Assembly: GCA_947648495.1 (NCBI GenBank)
Contig: CANSOA010000004.1
Span: forward strand, 34,246 to 98,245
DNA from: an uncultured Clostridium sp.
Lineage (GTDB): Bacteria > Bacillota > Clostridia > TANB77 > CAG-508
DNA length: 64,000 nt
Reading direction: 5' to 3'
Shown: positions 39,880 through 49,017 of the stretch, in pieces
Position numbering within the stretch: the stretch's first letter is position 1
How the letters are laid out: each line of letters begins with the position of its first letter
Notes under the pieces: model-generated
What the model was told of the DNA's origin: nothing
Database searches by the model: none
Seen by the model: only the letters and a program-made list of their open reading frames with translations
Position numbers and translations under genes: made by a program

Positions 39880-40590
39880 TTATTTTACAATAGTTCCGAT
39901 TTTCTCCCCTTGTAAAATTTTGACAATATTTTCGGGTTCACTAATACCAAATACTTGCAACGGAATATGATTGTCTCTACACAACGACGTAGCCGTAGAA
40001 TCCATAACTTTTAAATCTTTATTTAAAATATCCATATACGATATTTCATCATATTTTACAGCCGAAGAATCTACTTTTGGGTCTGCAGAATAGACACCAT
40101 CAATCGTTTTGGCAAGCAAAATCACTTCTGAATCAGTTTCTGCTGCTCGAAGTGCTGCCGCTGTATCAGTTGAGAAAAATGGATTTCCAGTTCCACAAGC
40201 AAAAATAACAACTCTTCCTTTGGATAAATGTTTGCTCGCTTTTCTTTTAATATATGGTTCCGCAATTTGTCTCATTTCAATTGCTGTTTGCAAACGGGTG
40301 TTAATTCCTCTGGCTTCTAATGCATCTTGCAAAGCCATTCCATTAATTGCTGTTGCTAACATTCCCATATAATCTGCTGTTGTTCTAACCATTTTGTGTC
40401 CATTTTTCGCACCACGCCAGAAATTTCCTCCGCCTACAACAATTGACATTTCAACTCCCATATCCAAAGCAATTTTAATTTGGTCACAAATTGCACCTAC
40501 AACATCTGGATCAATGCCATGCCCCAAATCGCCAGACATTGCTTCTCCACTTAGCTTTAGTAAGACTCTTTTATAGGTTAACATATCCAA
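39880..40590 (-). CDS. pyrH: Uridylate kinase
   Basis: 236 residues. It phosphorylates UMP to [17 protein letters not shown] at the start, [11 protein letters not shown], and [19 protein letters not shown] are the family motifs. GGAGAAT precedes the ATG. A possible promoter with extended -10 (TGATACAAT, -10 box at 40620-40625) lies 30 bp upstream, but the -35 is weak. rpsB and tsf, often upstream of pyrH, are absent. Confidence 0.97.
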   Translation of the reverse strand: MDMLTYKRVLLKLSGEAMSGDLGHGIDPDVVGAICDQIKIALDMGVEMSIVVGGGNFWRGAKNGHKMVRTTADYMGMLATAINGMALQDALEARGINTRLQTAIEMRQIAEPYIKRKASKHLSKGRVVIFACGTGNPFFSTDTAAALRAAETDSEVILLAKTIDGVYSADPKVDSSAVKYDEISYMDILNKDLKVMDSTATSLCRDNHIPLQVFGISEPENIVKILQGEKIGTIVK

Positions 40591-40726
40591 TTCTCCTTTT
40601 ATTATATTTAACTTTTGTTATTGTATCACAAATTCAAAATTTTTCCATAGTTTTTTGTAAATTTTTCAATTTTTTGTTCTATTTTTAAATCTAACGCATA
40701 TATATTCTATATAAATGGAGGAGATT

Positions 40727-41722
40727 ATGCGATTTATTGTGATTTCAATCAAAAAATATTTTTTTACAGTAATATTTTTACTATTTACCTTAAGTCTCAT
40801 TTTATTTTCAGTCCCAAACCTAACCGCTGCACAAAATGGACTTAAATTATGGGCAAATTCCGTTTTACCAACGCTTTTCCCATTTTTTATTGCAACCGAA
40901 CTATTATGCAAAACAAATTTCATCGAAATTCTTGGAAAATTTCTAAACAAATTTATGAAACCAGTCTTCAATGTTCCCGGAGAAAGTGCCATTGCCATAA
41001 TTATGGGAATTATCAGTGGATATCCTGTTGGTGCAAAAATTGTTTGCAATTTGTATGACAACAAAATCTGCTCCAAATCCGAAGCAGAAAGATTAATCGC
41101 CTATACCAACAATTCTGGACCAATTTTTATTTTAGGTTCTGTCGGAGTTTCACTTTTTGGCAACGTGCAACTTGGAAAAATTCTTCTCATCAGCCACATT
41201 TTATCTTCCTTAATCGTAGGCTTTATTTTTCGATTTTGGAGACGCAATCAAGTTGACCTCACATTTCGCAATTACCAATCAGAAAGCAAAGAATTAATTC
41301 GTGTTTCCAATTTGGGTGAAATTTTAGGTGATGCCATTAAAAAATCGATTTCTACTGTTTTATTAATTGGTGGATTTGTGGTTTTATTTTCTGTCATCTT
41401 ATCAATTTTGTCAAGTTTAGAAATTTTGACTGGAATTGCTGGTTTTCTAGCAAAATTGGGCATTCCATACAATCTGGCCTTGAGTATTTTGACAGGAATT
41501 ATTGAACTTACAAATGGAATTCAAGTAACGAGTACTTGTTATCAAGCATTTCCTGTTCCTAGCATTTTGGCTTGTAGTTTTTTATTGGGTTTTGGCGGAA
41601 TTTCTGTACTATTACAAGTTTTTTCTATTATTTCAAAATCCAAAATTTCGATTAAGCCATATCTTTATGGAAAAACTCTGCAAGCGTTTTTGTCCGTGAT
41701 TTTGACGTATTTATTTATATAA
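40727..41722 (+). CDS. ylbJ: Sporulation integral membrane protein YlbJ
   Basis: 331 residues from the ATG with GGAGGAGATT upstream; an ATG four codons earlier sits inside that site. About eight hydrophobic segments are visible. LKLWANSVLPTLFPFFIATELL, GIISGYPVGAKIVCNLYD and AYTNNSGPIFILGSVG fit YlbJ, a SigE-dependent protein needed for spore cortex formation in Bacillus. CATATATA upstream at about 40698 could be part of a SigE-type -10, but this is weak. Confidence 0.88.
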   Translation: MRFIVISIKKYFFTVIFLLFTLSLILFSVPNLTAAQNGLKLWANSVLPTLFPFFIATELLCKTNFIEILGKFLNKFMKPVFNVPGESAIAIIMGIISGYPVGAKIVCNLYDNKICSKSEAERLIAYTNNSGPIFILGSVGVSLFGNVQLGKILLISHILSSLIVGFIFRFWRRNQVDLTFRNYQSESKELIRVSNLGEILGDAIKKSISTVLLIGGFVVLFSVILSILSSLEILTGIAGFLAKLGIPYNLALSILTGIIELTNGIQVTSTCYQAFPVPSILACSFLLGFGGISVLLQVFSIISKSKISIKPYLYGKTLQAFLSVILTYLFI

Positions 41723-41740
41723 AAAAGCTTAAAATGAAGT

Positions 41741-41782
41741 GAACCCAAATTGTTAAACAAAAAAGTTTAACAATTTGAGTTC
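41741..41782. terminator. Long hairpin between convergent ylbJ and coiled-coil gene
   Basis: An 18-bp stem with one mismatch (GAACCCAAATTGTTAAAC with its partner) and an AAAAAA loop lies midway between the two stops. An outer AAGTGAA/TTCACTT pair may extend it. A T run is only weak (TTGTTTT). Confidence 0.6.
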
Positions 41783-41807
41783 AGTACAAAATTCACTTGT
41801 TTTACAA

Positions 41808-43820
41808 TTATCTTCCATCTCTCCAATTTTCATTTACTTTAATAGATCCTATACCTTTTTTTGGTATAGCAGCATAATCTATTCCAGAATCTTCCCCAAT
41901 TTCTACACCCACAGCAAAATTTGGCTTTAACGGACGCTCATAATCAGGCTCTAAAATGCCACCTGGCTTTAATCTTAAGTGATAATCTCCCTCTTCTGGC
42001 CTAATTAATCTTCCCTTTCCTTCAATTTTTCTTTTACCTTCCAAATATTCTGCAATTAATCTCAAACTTCCTGTATTTTGAATTTTAAATCCATTATATT
42101 CGTATACTTCCCCATTTTGTTCTTTTAATATTTTTCTAATTTCTCGTGCTACTTGTCTTTGACTCTTTAATTGTTTTTCTACAATTTCTGCTTCGACTTT
42201 TGGCAACACTGGCTCTTCATTTTCTGCTTCTTGCTCTTTCACCTCTCTAAACTCTGCATTATAAACATCATCCCATGCTATATCATCCATTTCATCTGGT
42301 TTTAATTTCATAATTTCCACAAATTTTTTACCAAATGCTTTGATTCCTTTAAATACCCATTTAAATGGTTTAAACAATACAAAGTTTGATATTCTATTCC
42401 ATTTATCTGCAAACCAATTACCTATTTTATCTAGAAAAGTATCTTCTGGGGTTGGAACTGGTGGTTGTGGTTGTGGTTCTGGATTTAGCTCTGGTTGTGG
42501 TTGTTCTATTTCATTAATTCTAGCAAGCATTTCTGCTATCTCTTCTTCTGATAATTTATCCTGATTTTTAAATTTTTCAACGACTTCTTGTGGTAATTTA
42601 TTATATAATTCTTCAAAATTCTCTGGTTTCATTATACCAATTCTTCTTTGTAATTCATCAAGTTTTGCCATTTCTTCTGCATTTGGTTCTGGTTGTGGTT
42701 GTTCTATTTCATTAATTCTAGCAAGCATTTCTGCTATCTCTTCTTCTGATAATTTATCCTGATTTTTAAATTTTTCAACGACTTCTTGTGGTAATTTATT
42801 ATATAATTCTTCAAAATTCTCTGGTTTCATTATAGCAATTCTTCTTTGTAATTCATCAAGTTTTGCCATTTCTTCTGCATTTGGTGCTGGTTCTTCAGCA
42901 AACTCCTCTTCCATAATTGAATATTTTCCTCGCAAAAATTCCATTCGGGCAGATTTTTCCTGTATGTCTTGTCCTATTTTTGTTAAGTCACGTCTTATTT
43001 CTGCTCTTACTGTTCCATCTTGTGTAGAAGCCCATACCTTTTCAATATTATTTTTTTCCTTTATTAAATCTTCTATTGACTTTGACAGTTGTTTTACAAC
43101 AGAAACAGCCCTATCTCTTCTAGCAATTTCTTCTTTCTTTTCTGCTTCTTTTCTGGCTATTTTTTGTCTTCTCTCTTCTATTTTTTTAGCTTCCCTGTCC
43201 TCTCTTTCAGATTTTTCTTTCTCCCATTGTTCATTTACTTCTGCTTCTTTCTGAGTATTTTCCATTTCTCTTCTTTTAAGTATTTCATTTTGTTGAGCTA
43301 TTTTCTCTCTTGCTCGTTCCATTTTTGTCTCTATATTTTTCAAGTCTTTCTTGATCTCCATTCTAACTGTCCAATCTCTATCAGAAATCATTTGCTTATG
43401 TAATTCAGCTTCATTTCTTTGTAAAGCTTCTACTGATTCTTTTAGTCTTTCTATATTTACAGTAATCTCTTCTACAGTCATTTGATCTTGTCGATTTTTT
43501 TGTCTATTTTCAGCCGCTTTTATTTGTTTATAAGAATCATTTATTTGTGCTGTCAATTTTTGTATTTCATATGCATTTTTTTTAGGATCTTTTTGATGTA
43601 ATTCTTTTCTTTCTGTTTTTAATTTTTTTATTATATTCTTAGCCATTACTATTGACCCTTCCTCATATAAATCACTCAGTTCTCTACCAATTCTCAATAT
43701 TTCTTCTGAATCGTATTTATGCCCTTGTCGATATAATTCTTCCTTTTCTTGTTTTAAATCACTAATCTGCCTAGCCAATTTTGCTATTTGTTGTTCGTAA
43801 TTACCCTTTCTTTTTTCCAT
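41808..43820 (-). CDS. Large coiled-coil protein with internal duplication
   Basis: 670 residues from the ATG with GGAGGG upstream; an ATG 13 codons earlier lacks a site. Residues 1 to about 300 are long charged heptad-type coiled coil (RQISDLKQEKEELYRQ onwards). Two almost identical 66-residue repeats follow (PNAEEMAKLDELQRRI...EIEQPQPE), then a Pro-Gln linker and a C-terminal domain with IGNWFADKWNRISNFVLFKPFKWVFKGIKAFGKKF. No family recognised and no signal peptide. A consensus promoter is directly upstream. Confidence 0.75.
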   Translation of the reverse strand: MEKRKGNYEQQIAKLARQISDLKQEKEELYRQGHKYDSEEILRIGRELSDLYEEGSIVMAKNIIKKLKTERKELHQKDPKKNAYEIQKLTAQINDSYKQIKAAENRQKNRQDQMTVEEITVNIERLKESVEALQRNEAELHKQMISDRDWTVRMEIKKDLKNIETKMERAREKIAQQNEILKRREMENTQKEAEVNEQWEKEKSEREDREAKKIEERRQKIARKEAEKKEEIARRDRAVSVVKQLSKSIEDLIKEKNNIEKVWASTQDGTVRAEIRRDLTKIGQDIQEKSARMEFLRGKYSIMEEEFAEEPAPNAEEMAKLDELQRRIAIMKPENFEELYNKLPQEVVEKFKNQDKLSEEEIAEMLARINEIEQPQPEPNAEEMAKLDELQRRIGIMKPENFEELYNKLPQEVVEKFKNQDKLSEEEIAEMLARINEIEQPQPELNPEPQPQPPVPTPEDTFLDKIGNWFADKWNRISNFVLFKPFKWVFKGIKAFGKKFVEIMKLKPDEMDDIAWDDVYNAEFREVKEQEAENEEPVLPKVEAEIVEKQLKSQRQVAREIRKILKEQNGEVYEYNGFKIQNTGSLRLIAEYLEGKRKIEGKGRLIRPEEGDYHLRLKPGGILEPDYERPLKPNFAVGVEIGEDSGIDYAAIPKKGIGSIKVNENWRDGR
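42491..42886 (-). repeat. 198-bp tandem duplication within the coiled-coil gene
   Basis: Two head-to-tail 198-bp copies (42491-42688 and 42689-42886) keep the reading frame. I see only one or two base differences (Ala versus Gly in RIAIM/RIGIM), so the duplication is recent or homogenised. Confidence 0.9.
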
Positions 43821-43867
43821 AAAATTTTCCCTCCAAAAATATAGTTTTTTACATATCATTTTATATT

Positions 43868-43896
43868 ATTATAGCATACAAAAAATGGAAAGTCAA
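43868..43896 (-). promoter_or_regulatory. Promoter of the coiled-coil gene
   Basis: TTGACT (43891-43896) and TATAAT (43868-43873) with a 17-nt spacer on the minus strand. Confidence 0.8.
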
Positions 43897-43914
43897 TATT
43901 TTATGTTAATTTTT

Positions 43915-45189
43915 TTACAATTTTATACAATTTAATGCCCTTTTCGATAATTTCTCATACCTTTCCAACTTATTTTTTACCTTTTCATCTAAACTTGGTA
44001 AAATGCCAAAGTTCGCATTCATCGGTTGAAATCTGTCGTTTTCGGTGGAGATATAGTCGGCTAACGCTCCAATCATTGTTTCTCGCGGAAAAATAATTTC
44101 TTTATCTGAACTACAATTTAAGCCAGCGACCAAACCAGATGAAATCGATTCAACATAGCCCTCTACGCCTGTTATTTGCCCCGCAAAATAAATCCTTCTC
44201 TCTTTTTTTAATTGATAAGTCGGCTCTAACAACTTGCTTGCATTTATATAAGTATTTCGATGCATCACCCCATATTTGACAAAATTTGCTTTTTCTAAAC
44301 CAGGAATCATAGAAAATATGCGTCGTTGTTCTCCAAATTTTAAATTGGTTTGAAATCCAACCATATTAAATAAGGTTCCTTCTTTGTTATCTTGCCTAAG
44401 TTGCACAATAGCATAGGGTCTTTGACCTGTTCGTGGGTCAGTAAAACCAACTGGCTTTAAAGGACCAAACCTTAGTGTGTCTTCTCCTCTTTTTGCCATA
44501 ATCTCAATTGGCATACATCCTTCAAAAATTTCCCTTTTTTCAAAATCGTGCAACATTGCCACTTCAGCATGAATGAGCTCATGATAAAACTTTAAATATT
44601 CTTCTTTATTCATGGGAAGATTGATATAGGAACTATCGCCTTTTCCATAACGGTCACCCCAAAAGGCAATTTCCATATTGATGGAGTCTTTTTCCAAAAT
44701 TGGGGCAGCTGCATCATAAAAATGCAACTCTTGCTCGCCAATCAATTGACTGATTTGTCTTGAAAATTCTTCTGAAGTAAGTGGTCCTGTCGCAATCATA
44801 ACTTTTCCTTGTTTAGGAAGTTCGATGATTTCTTCGCGTATCAACTCTATATTAGGATTTTGCTCAATTTTTTGTGTAACTACTTTTGAAAATTTTTCTC
44901 GGTCAACCGCTAAAGCTTGCCCTGCTGGAACTGCAACACAATCAGCAATGGGAATTAATTGACTTCCTAATCTTCTAAGTTCTTCTTTTAACAAACCACA
45001 TGCATTAGTTATAGCATTTGATTTAAAGGAATTGCTACACACAATTTCTGCCAATTCTTCACTTGAATGAGCTGGCGAGAATTTATGTGGTTTCATTTCA
45101 TATAATTTTACTTTTTTCCCTTTTTGAGCAATTTGAAGCGCAGCTTCTGAGCCTGCTAATCCCGCTCCAATAACGGCTATTTCCTCCAT
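43915..45189 (-). CDS. trmFO: Folate-dependent tRNA m5U54 methyltransferase TrmFO
   Basis: 424 residues. The FAD-binding start IAVIGAGLAGSEAALQIAQKGKKV is followed by LYEMKPHKFSPAHSSEELAEIVCSNSFKS, unique to TrmFO (formerly Gid). It makes T54 in tRNA using methylenetetrahydrofolate. It begins 13 bp after hisS and is likely cotranscribed with it. tRNA modification and charging are thus linked in one operon. Confidence 0.96.
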   Translation of the reverse strand: MEEIAVIGAGLAGSEAALQIAQKGKKVKLYEMKPHKFSPAHSSEELAEIVCSNSFKSNAITNACGLLKEELRRLGSQLIPIADCVAVPAGQALAVDREKFSKVVTQKIEQNPNIELIREEIIELPKQGKVMIATGPLTSEEFSRQISQLIGEQELHFYDAAAPILEKDSINMEIAFWGDRYGKGDSSYINLPMNKEEYLKFYHELIHAEVAMLHDFEKREIFEGCMPIEIMAKRGEDTLRFGPLKPVGFTDPRTGQRPYAIVQLRQDNKEGTLFNMVGFQTNLKFGEQRRIFSMIPGLEKANFVKYGVMHRNTYINASKLLEPTYQLKKERRIYFAGQITGVEGYVESISSGLVAGLNCSSDKEIIFPRETMIGALADYISTENDRFQPMNANFGILPSLDEKVKNKLERYEKLSKRALNCIKL

Positions 45190-45202
45190 TTTTCTTCCTT
45201 TC

Positions 45203-46519
45203 CTATTTTGAAATTATTTTTAGCATTTCTTCTATATTGACTTTTTCTTGTATTTTTTCTTTCATATTTTTAAGCATAACTACATTTTCTTTCATTTCGT
45301 TTTCTCCAATGATACATACATAAGGAATGTTTAATTTATCTGCATATTTTAGTTTTGCTTTCATATCTTTGTAAAAATTGGAATACATATCTGTATTGAT
45401 TTGATTATTACGTAAAATTTGGGCTACTTTTAAGGCAAAATCGGTTGCCGCTTCGTCCATAGGAACAACTAAAACTTGGGAAATGGCTTCTGTTTTTGAT
45501 TTAATCAAATTCATTTCTTTTAGTTGTGCAAATAATCGTGTTAAACCAATGGAAACTCCGACTCCTTGAAAGTTTCTGTCTGTATAAAATTCGGTCAAAT
45601 TATCGTATCTTCCACCTGAACAGAGGCTTCCTAAATTTCTGTATTCGTCAAAAAATGTTTCATAGACTGTTCCTGTGTAGTAATCCAAGCCTCTGGCAAT
45701 TTTCAAGTCAATTTTGAAATTTTCTTCTGGAATTCCAAATGCTTTTACGTATTTGGCAACTTTTTCAAGTTCTGTTAATCCTTCTGTGAAAATTTCATTT
45801 TCAATCTCAGCTTCTCTTAGTTTGCCGATTTTTTCATTCGTGTTTCCGCAAATGGAAATAAATTCACAAATTTTATTCATTTTGTCTTGGGCAATTCCAA
45901 TTTTGTCAAGTTCTTTCCTCATAGCTTCTTCACCGATTTTATCAATTTTATCAATAATTCTTAAAACTTCTACTTTTTTGTCTGAAATTTCAAGAAATTC
46001 AAAAAATCCATTTAAAATTTTTCGATTATTAATACAAATCGTAAATTTTGCCAAATCCAATGACTTAAATGTTTGATAAATCACATTTACCATTTCTGCG
46101 TCATTCATAATGTCTAATTTGTCAGAAATGACATCCACATCACATTGATAAAATTCCCTAAATCTACACTTTTGTGGTCTTTCCCCACGATACACTTTCC
46201 CAATCTGATATCTTTTGAATGGAAATGCAAGCTCATTTTGGTTGATGGATACATATTTGGCAAATGGAACAGTTAAATCAAATCGTAACGATAAATCGTT
46301 GTCGCCTTTATTAAAGCGATAAATTTGCTTTTCTGTTTCTCCACCTGCTTTGGCCAGCAAAATTTCAGATAATTCAAGAATCGGCGTATCCAATGGCAAA
46401 AAGCCAAAGCTTTCATAAGCTTTTCTGATTTTATCTACCATTTGATTGAAGATAATTTGGTCAGCTGGCAACAATTCCATCGTTCCTGCTAACGTTCTAG
46501 GTTTTACTTTATTACTCAT
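45203..46519 (-). CDS. hisS: Histidyl-tRNA synthetase
   Basis: 438 residues. Class II motifs are visible: LPLDTPILE (motif 1 region), RYQIGKVYRGERPQKCRFREFYQCDVDVI (motif 2) and the histidine-binding ARGLDYYTGTVYE. The motif-3 part SIGLTRL and the anticodon domain follow. AAGGAG precedes the ATG. Transcription must pass an intrinsic terminator 26 bp upstream of the start codon, so expression is probably controlled by attenuation. Confidence 0.96.
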   Translation of the reverse strand: MSNKVKPRTLAGTMELLPADQIIFNQMVDKIRKAYESFGFLPLDTPILELSEILLAKAGGETEKQIYRFNKGDNDLSLRFDLTVPFAKYVSINQNELAFPFKRYQIGKVYRGERPQKCRFREFYQCDVDVISDKLDIMNDAEMVNVIYQTFKSLDLAKFTICINNRKILNGFFEFLEISDKKVEVLRIIDKIDKIGEEAMRKELDKIGIAQDKMNKICEFISICGNTNEKIGKLREAEIENEIFTEGLTELEKVAKYVKAFGIPEENFKIDLKIARGLDYYTGTVYETFFDEYRNLGSLCSGGRYDNLTEFYTDRNFQGVGVSIGLTRLFAQLKEMNLIKSKTEAISQVLVVPMDEAATDFALKVAQILRNNQINTDMYSNFYKDMKAKLKYADKLNIPYVCIIGENEMKENVVMLKNMKEKIQEKVNIEEMLKIISK

Positions 46520-46545
46520 ATTTTTCTCCTTTTTGAATTGTAAAC

Positions 46546-46706
46546 AAAAAAGCTATGTAAATTGACCTACATAGCTTAAAATTCAATCTATTGTAGGCAT
46601 GCTAAATGACGCTTAGGCCTACTTTTTTTTAAGAAGGCTAAACGTTCCTACAATGATGATGCAATTGATTTTTGATTTTTTTCGTTTCCACAGCTTCCCT
46701 CTCCTT
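46546..46706 (-). promoter_or_regulatory. hisS leader with competing terminator and antiterminator
   Basis: The leader starts near 46706 and holds four segments in order: AUUGUAGG (46647-46654), CCUACAAU (46590-46597), a terminator left arm containing AUGUAGG, and the right arm UACAUAGCUU. Segments 1 and 2 pair; segment 2 can instead pair with segment 3 (CCUACA/UGUAGG), which would prevent the terminator. A strong inner hairpin (ACGTTTAGCC with GGCCTAAGCGT) sits between 1 and 2. The T-box signature is not seen, so the signal is unknown. Confidence 0.6.
46550..46577 (-). terminator. Intrinsic terminator just upstream of hisS
   Basis: A perfect 10-bp stem (AAGCTATGTA/TACATAGCTT) with an 8-nt loop ends in TTTTTTG on the minus strand. 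No promoter is visible between it and hisS. Confidence 0.85.
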
Positions 46707-46712
46707 AATTTT

Positions 46713-46741
46713 ATAATATCATATTTGGAAAGAATTGTCAA
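46713..46741 (-). promoter_or_regulatory. Promoter of the hisS leader
   Basis: TTGACA (46736-46741) and TATTAT (46713-46718) with a 17-nt spacer on the minus strand. The -35 box overlaps the last codons of the upstream gene. Confidence 0.8.
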
Positions 46742-47574
46742 TGTTCTTCTTGTACCAATTTTGATTTGGGGTTTTTCCTTGTCTTTAAATTATTTTGAAT
46801 CATTTCTGTTTCGTCAGAACTTAAAGAACCATCTTTCAGATAATCATTTAATATCTCTTGCTTTTTAGAATCTGAAATTTCTGTTAATAAGAGCATATTC
46901 GTTACTAATCTTATTTTTGCATTGGAGGTAATATGTTTTTTATAATCTCTTTCTTTTTGATATTGATTAACAGTTATTAAGCATCTGTTGATAACTGTTA
47001 GTTTCGAGCTTTCTTCTAGGGTTCTTGTTAATTCATTAAGATGCCATGCGCCACCATTATTTATTATATGTCTTAAAATTCTTTTGGTTATGATGTTTAT
47101 TTTCTGTTCTTCTAGTTCTTCTTTTCGGTTTTTTTGTATTTCTGGTTTGAAAGTCTCAAAAATTTTTCCTAATTCGCAATCGTTTAAACTTTCTAAATTT
47201 TTAATGATTGCTTTTATTTTCTTGTCATTACAGTCAATTGACTCAATTGCCAATTTTATTTTTTCGTTCTTTTCTAACTTTTTGTTATTTTCATTTACTA
47301 TTCTAAGAAGATCATTATCATTTAGGTATTTCATGGCATCGATTAAGTGATTTTGTCCTATTAATTCTTCAAAATTATTTTCCACCACTTCAGCCATTGT
47401 TTCAGGATTTTCCATATTTTTTAAGACTTTGTGTATATCTATGGCAGAATTATCTTCTTCTGCAGGAAGTGCTTCTACAATAAATTTGTCATCTTCTGTT
47501 TTGATTAAGGTTTTTTGCATATGTTTTGCTTTGACTTTTGTGGTTAATCCTTTTATTGTATTTAAAATTTTCAT
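46738..47574 (-). CDS. Hypothetical protein, 278 residues
   Basis: No family recognised. Helical, rich in Lys, Glu, Asn and Leu, with no membrane segment and no clear catalytic motif. A central segment (IITKRILRHIINNGGAWHLNELTRTLEESSKLTVINRCLITV) has the look of a small helical DNA or protein binding unit, but this is only impression. It lies 21 bp after the amidase gene and its 3' end carries the hisS promoter -35 box. Confidence 0.65.
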   Translation of the reverse strand: MKILNTIKGLTTKVKAKHMQKTLIKTEDDKFIVEALPAEEDNSAIDIHKVLKNMENPETMAEVVENNFEELIGQNHLIDAMKYLNDNDLLRIVNENNKKLEKNEKIKLAIESIDCNDKKIKAIIKNLESLNDCELGKIFETFKPEIQKNRKEELEEQKINIITKRILRHIINNGGAWHLNELTRTLEESSKLTVINRCLITVNQYQKERDYKKHITSNAKIRLVTNMLLLTEISDSKKQEILNDYLKDGSLSSDETEMIQNNLKTRKNPKSKLVQEEH

Positions 47575-47595
47575 TTTCTTCTTCCCTTCTAAAAT

Positions 47596-48912
47596 TTACA
47601 AGTTTTCTAATACTGCTTCTGAAATCGCTGTTACATATGGTTCCATTTCATTTTTTATGATTTCTAAATCATTTTTGATGTATCCCATTTCAATTTGGTA
47701 ACATTCAATTCCTTGATTGGAATGATAGTAACGATTGGCTGAATAAGTTTTGTTACGTCCATCTACATAGGCATTTGTGGCAATTCCGCCGACTTCACGA
47801 ATAGTATATAAATAAGGCGTCTCTAAGGTTATTGGATAAGGTTCATATCCTTTTTTATTGGCTGTGTTTGTGTATTCGTTTATGACATTTTGCGTAAAAT
47901 TTCTGACATATACGCCTTCGCCTTTTTTGAAAGAATGGTTGTTAGAATATTCTAAATTGGTATAAGTTGTAATCTTATTTGCCATATTTTGTGCAAAATC
48001 TAAATTAGATTTGCAAGGTGAATAAATTTCTAAACCTTTTAATCCACGATTTCCACTATTGATGTGGAAAGATAACATATATTTTGCTTTAGAACGACAT
48101 GCTGTTGTAATTCTGCCGTTTTCGTCATACATGTTGGTGGAAGTAAATGTGTCGGTATTGACATCATCTCTGGTTAATTTCACCTTTAAACCTTGTACTT
48201 CTAATCTTTCTTTTAATAATTTTGCATAGGATAATGTAATATCCGCTTCTGTATCGCTTCCTGATTTTTCTCCTGTGTCTTTTCCGCCGTGTCCTGCGTC
48301 AATGACAATGTCGTACACATCTTCTGGCTTTTCCGCAGGTGTAACATTAAGGCTTAAATAGGCATATTCGTGCTCATCATAGGTTTTGTTTTTGAAATTG
48401 ATATGAATTTTACGGTTCGCGTTTTCTTTCGTGATTGTAAAATATTCAATATCGCCCAATTCCGAGCAATTGGATAGAGAATAATATTTGGGACTTACGT
48501 TATTGTTCATTTTAATTCGTACTAAAAGAATATATTCTCCTGGTACTAAATCATCTAAAATCAAACCTGTGTTGATTTGGCTGGTGGTACTTAAATTTAA
48601 GTTTCCTTCTTCTATTTTTCCTTCTAATTGATAGGTCTTTTCGAAGTCATTTCCATTTGTTAAATATAATTTTGCACTTTCAAAATTGTCTTTGGAAACT
48701 CCTGTTAATTTGCCTGAAAAATTAAGGCATTTTCCAAATGTAAAAAATTCAGTGACTTCTATTTGCTTGGTTTGAAGCATGGCAAAAATGGCATCATTTT
48801 TGGAATTTTCTTGTTGCTGTTGACTTTTTGAAAAACACGAGAAATAAATTCCAATAACAAATCCCGCTATAATTAATATTAACATACTAAAGTTAAGAAC
48901 TTTTCTGAACAT
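47596..48912 (-). CDS. N-acetylmuramoyl-L-alanine amidase
   Basis: 438 residues. A single N-terminal hydrophobic segment (about residues 7-27) exports the protein. A beta-rich region precedes the Amidase_3 domain, which begins at DIVIDAGHGGKDTGEKSG with the first zinc histidine. A conserved acidic residue follows, and LSFHINSG provides the next histidine. It cuts the amide bond between muramic acid and the peptide of cell wall. A perfect promoter lies just upstream, so it is transcribed separately from rplS. Confidence 0.93.
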   Translation of the reverse strand: MFRKVLNFSMLILIIAGFVIGIYFSCFSKSQQQQENSKNDAIFAMLQTKQIEVTEFFTFGKCLNFSGKLTGVSKDNFESAKLYLTNGNDFEKTYQLEGKIEEGNLNLSTTSQINTGLILDDLVPGEYILLVRIKMNNNVSPKYYSLSNCSELGDIEYFTITKENANRKIHINFKNKTYDEHEYAYLSLNVTPAEKPEDVYDIVIDAGHGGKDTGEKSGSDTEADITLSYAKLLKERLEVQGLKVKLTRDDVNTDTFTSTNMYDENGRITTACRSKAKYMLSFHINSGNRGLKGLEIYSPCKSNLDFAQNMANKITTYTNLEYSNNHSFKKGEGVYVRNFTQNVINEYTNTANKKGYEPYPITLETPYLYTIREVGGIATNAYVDGRNKTYSANRYYHSNQGIECYQIEMGYIKNDLEIIKNEMEPYVTAISEAVLENL

Positions 48913-48943
48913 TTTTGACTCCTTTTGTTAATATATTTTGTAT

Positions 48944-48972
48944 ATTATATCGAATTTTGCGGAATTAGTCAA
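48944..48972 (-). promoter_or_regulatory. Promoter of the amidase gene
   Basis: TTGACT (48967-48972) and TATAAT (48944-48949) with a 17-nt spacer on the minus strand. It begins 3 bp beyond the rplS terminator stem. Confidence 0.8.
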
Positions 48973-48974
48973 TA

Positions 48975-49011
48975 AAAATACACTTAAAACCTAAGATTTC
49001 AAGTGTATTTT
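48975..49011 (-). terminator. Terminator after rplS
   Basis: An 11-bp stem (AAAATACACTT/AAGTGTATTTT) with a 15-nt loop is followed by TTATTG on the minus strand, 7 bp after the rplS stop. Confidence 0.7.
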
Positions 49012-49017
49012 AATAAT

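Noticed and set aside
46519..46706. Classical T-box upstream of hisS
   Set aside because: The conserved T-box stretch was not found on reading the leader, although a terminator is present.
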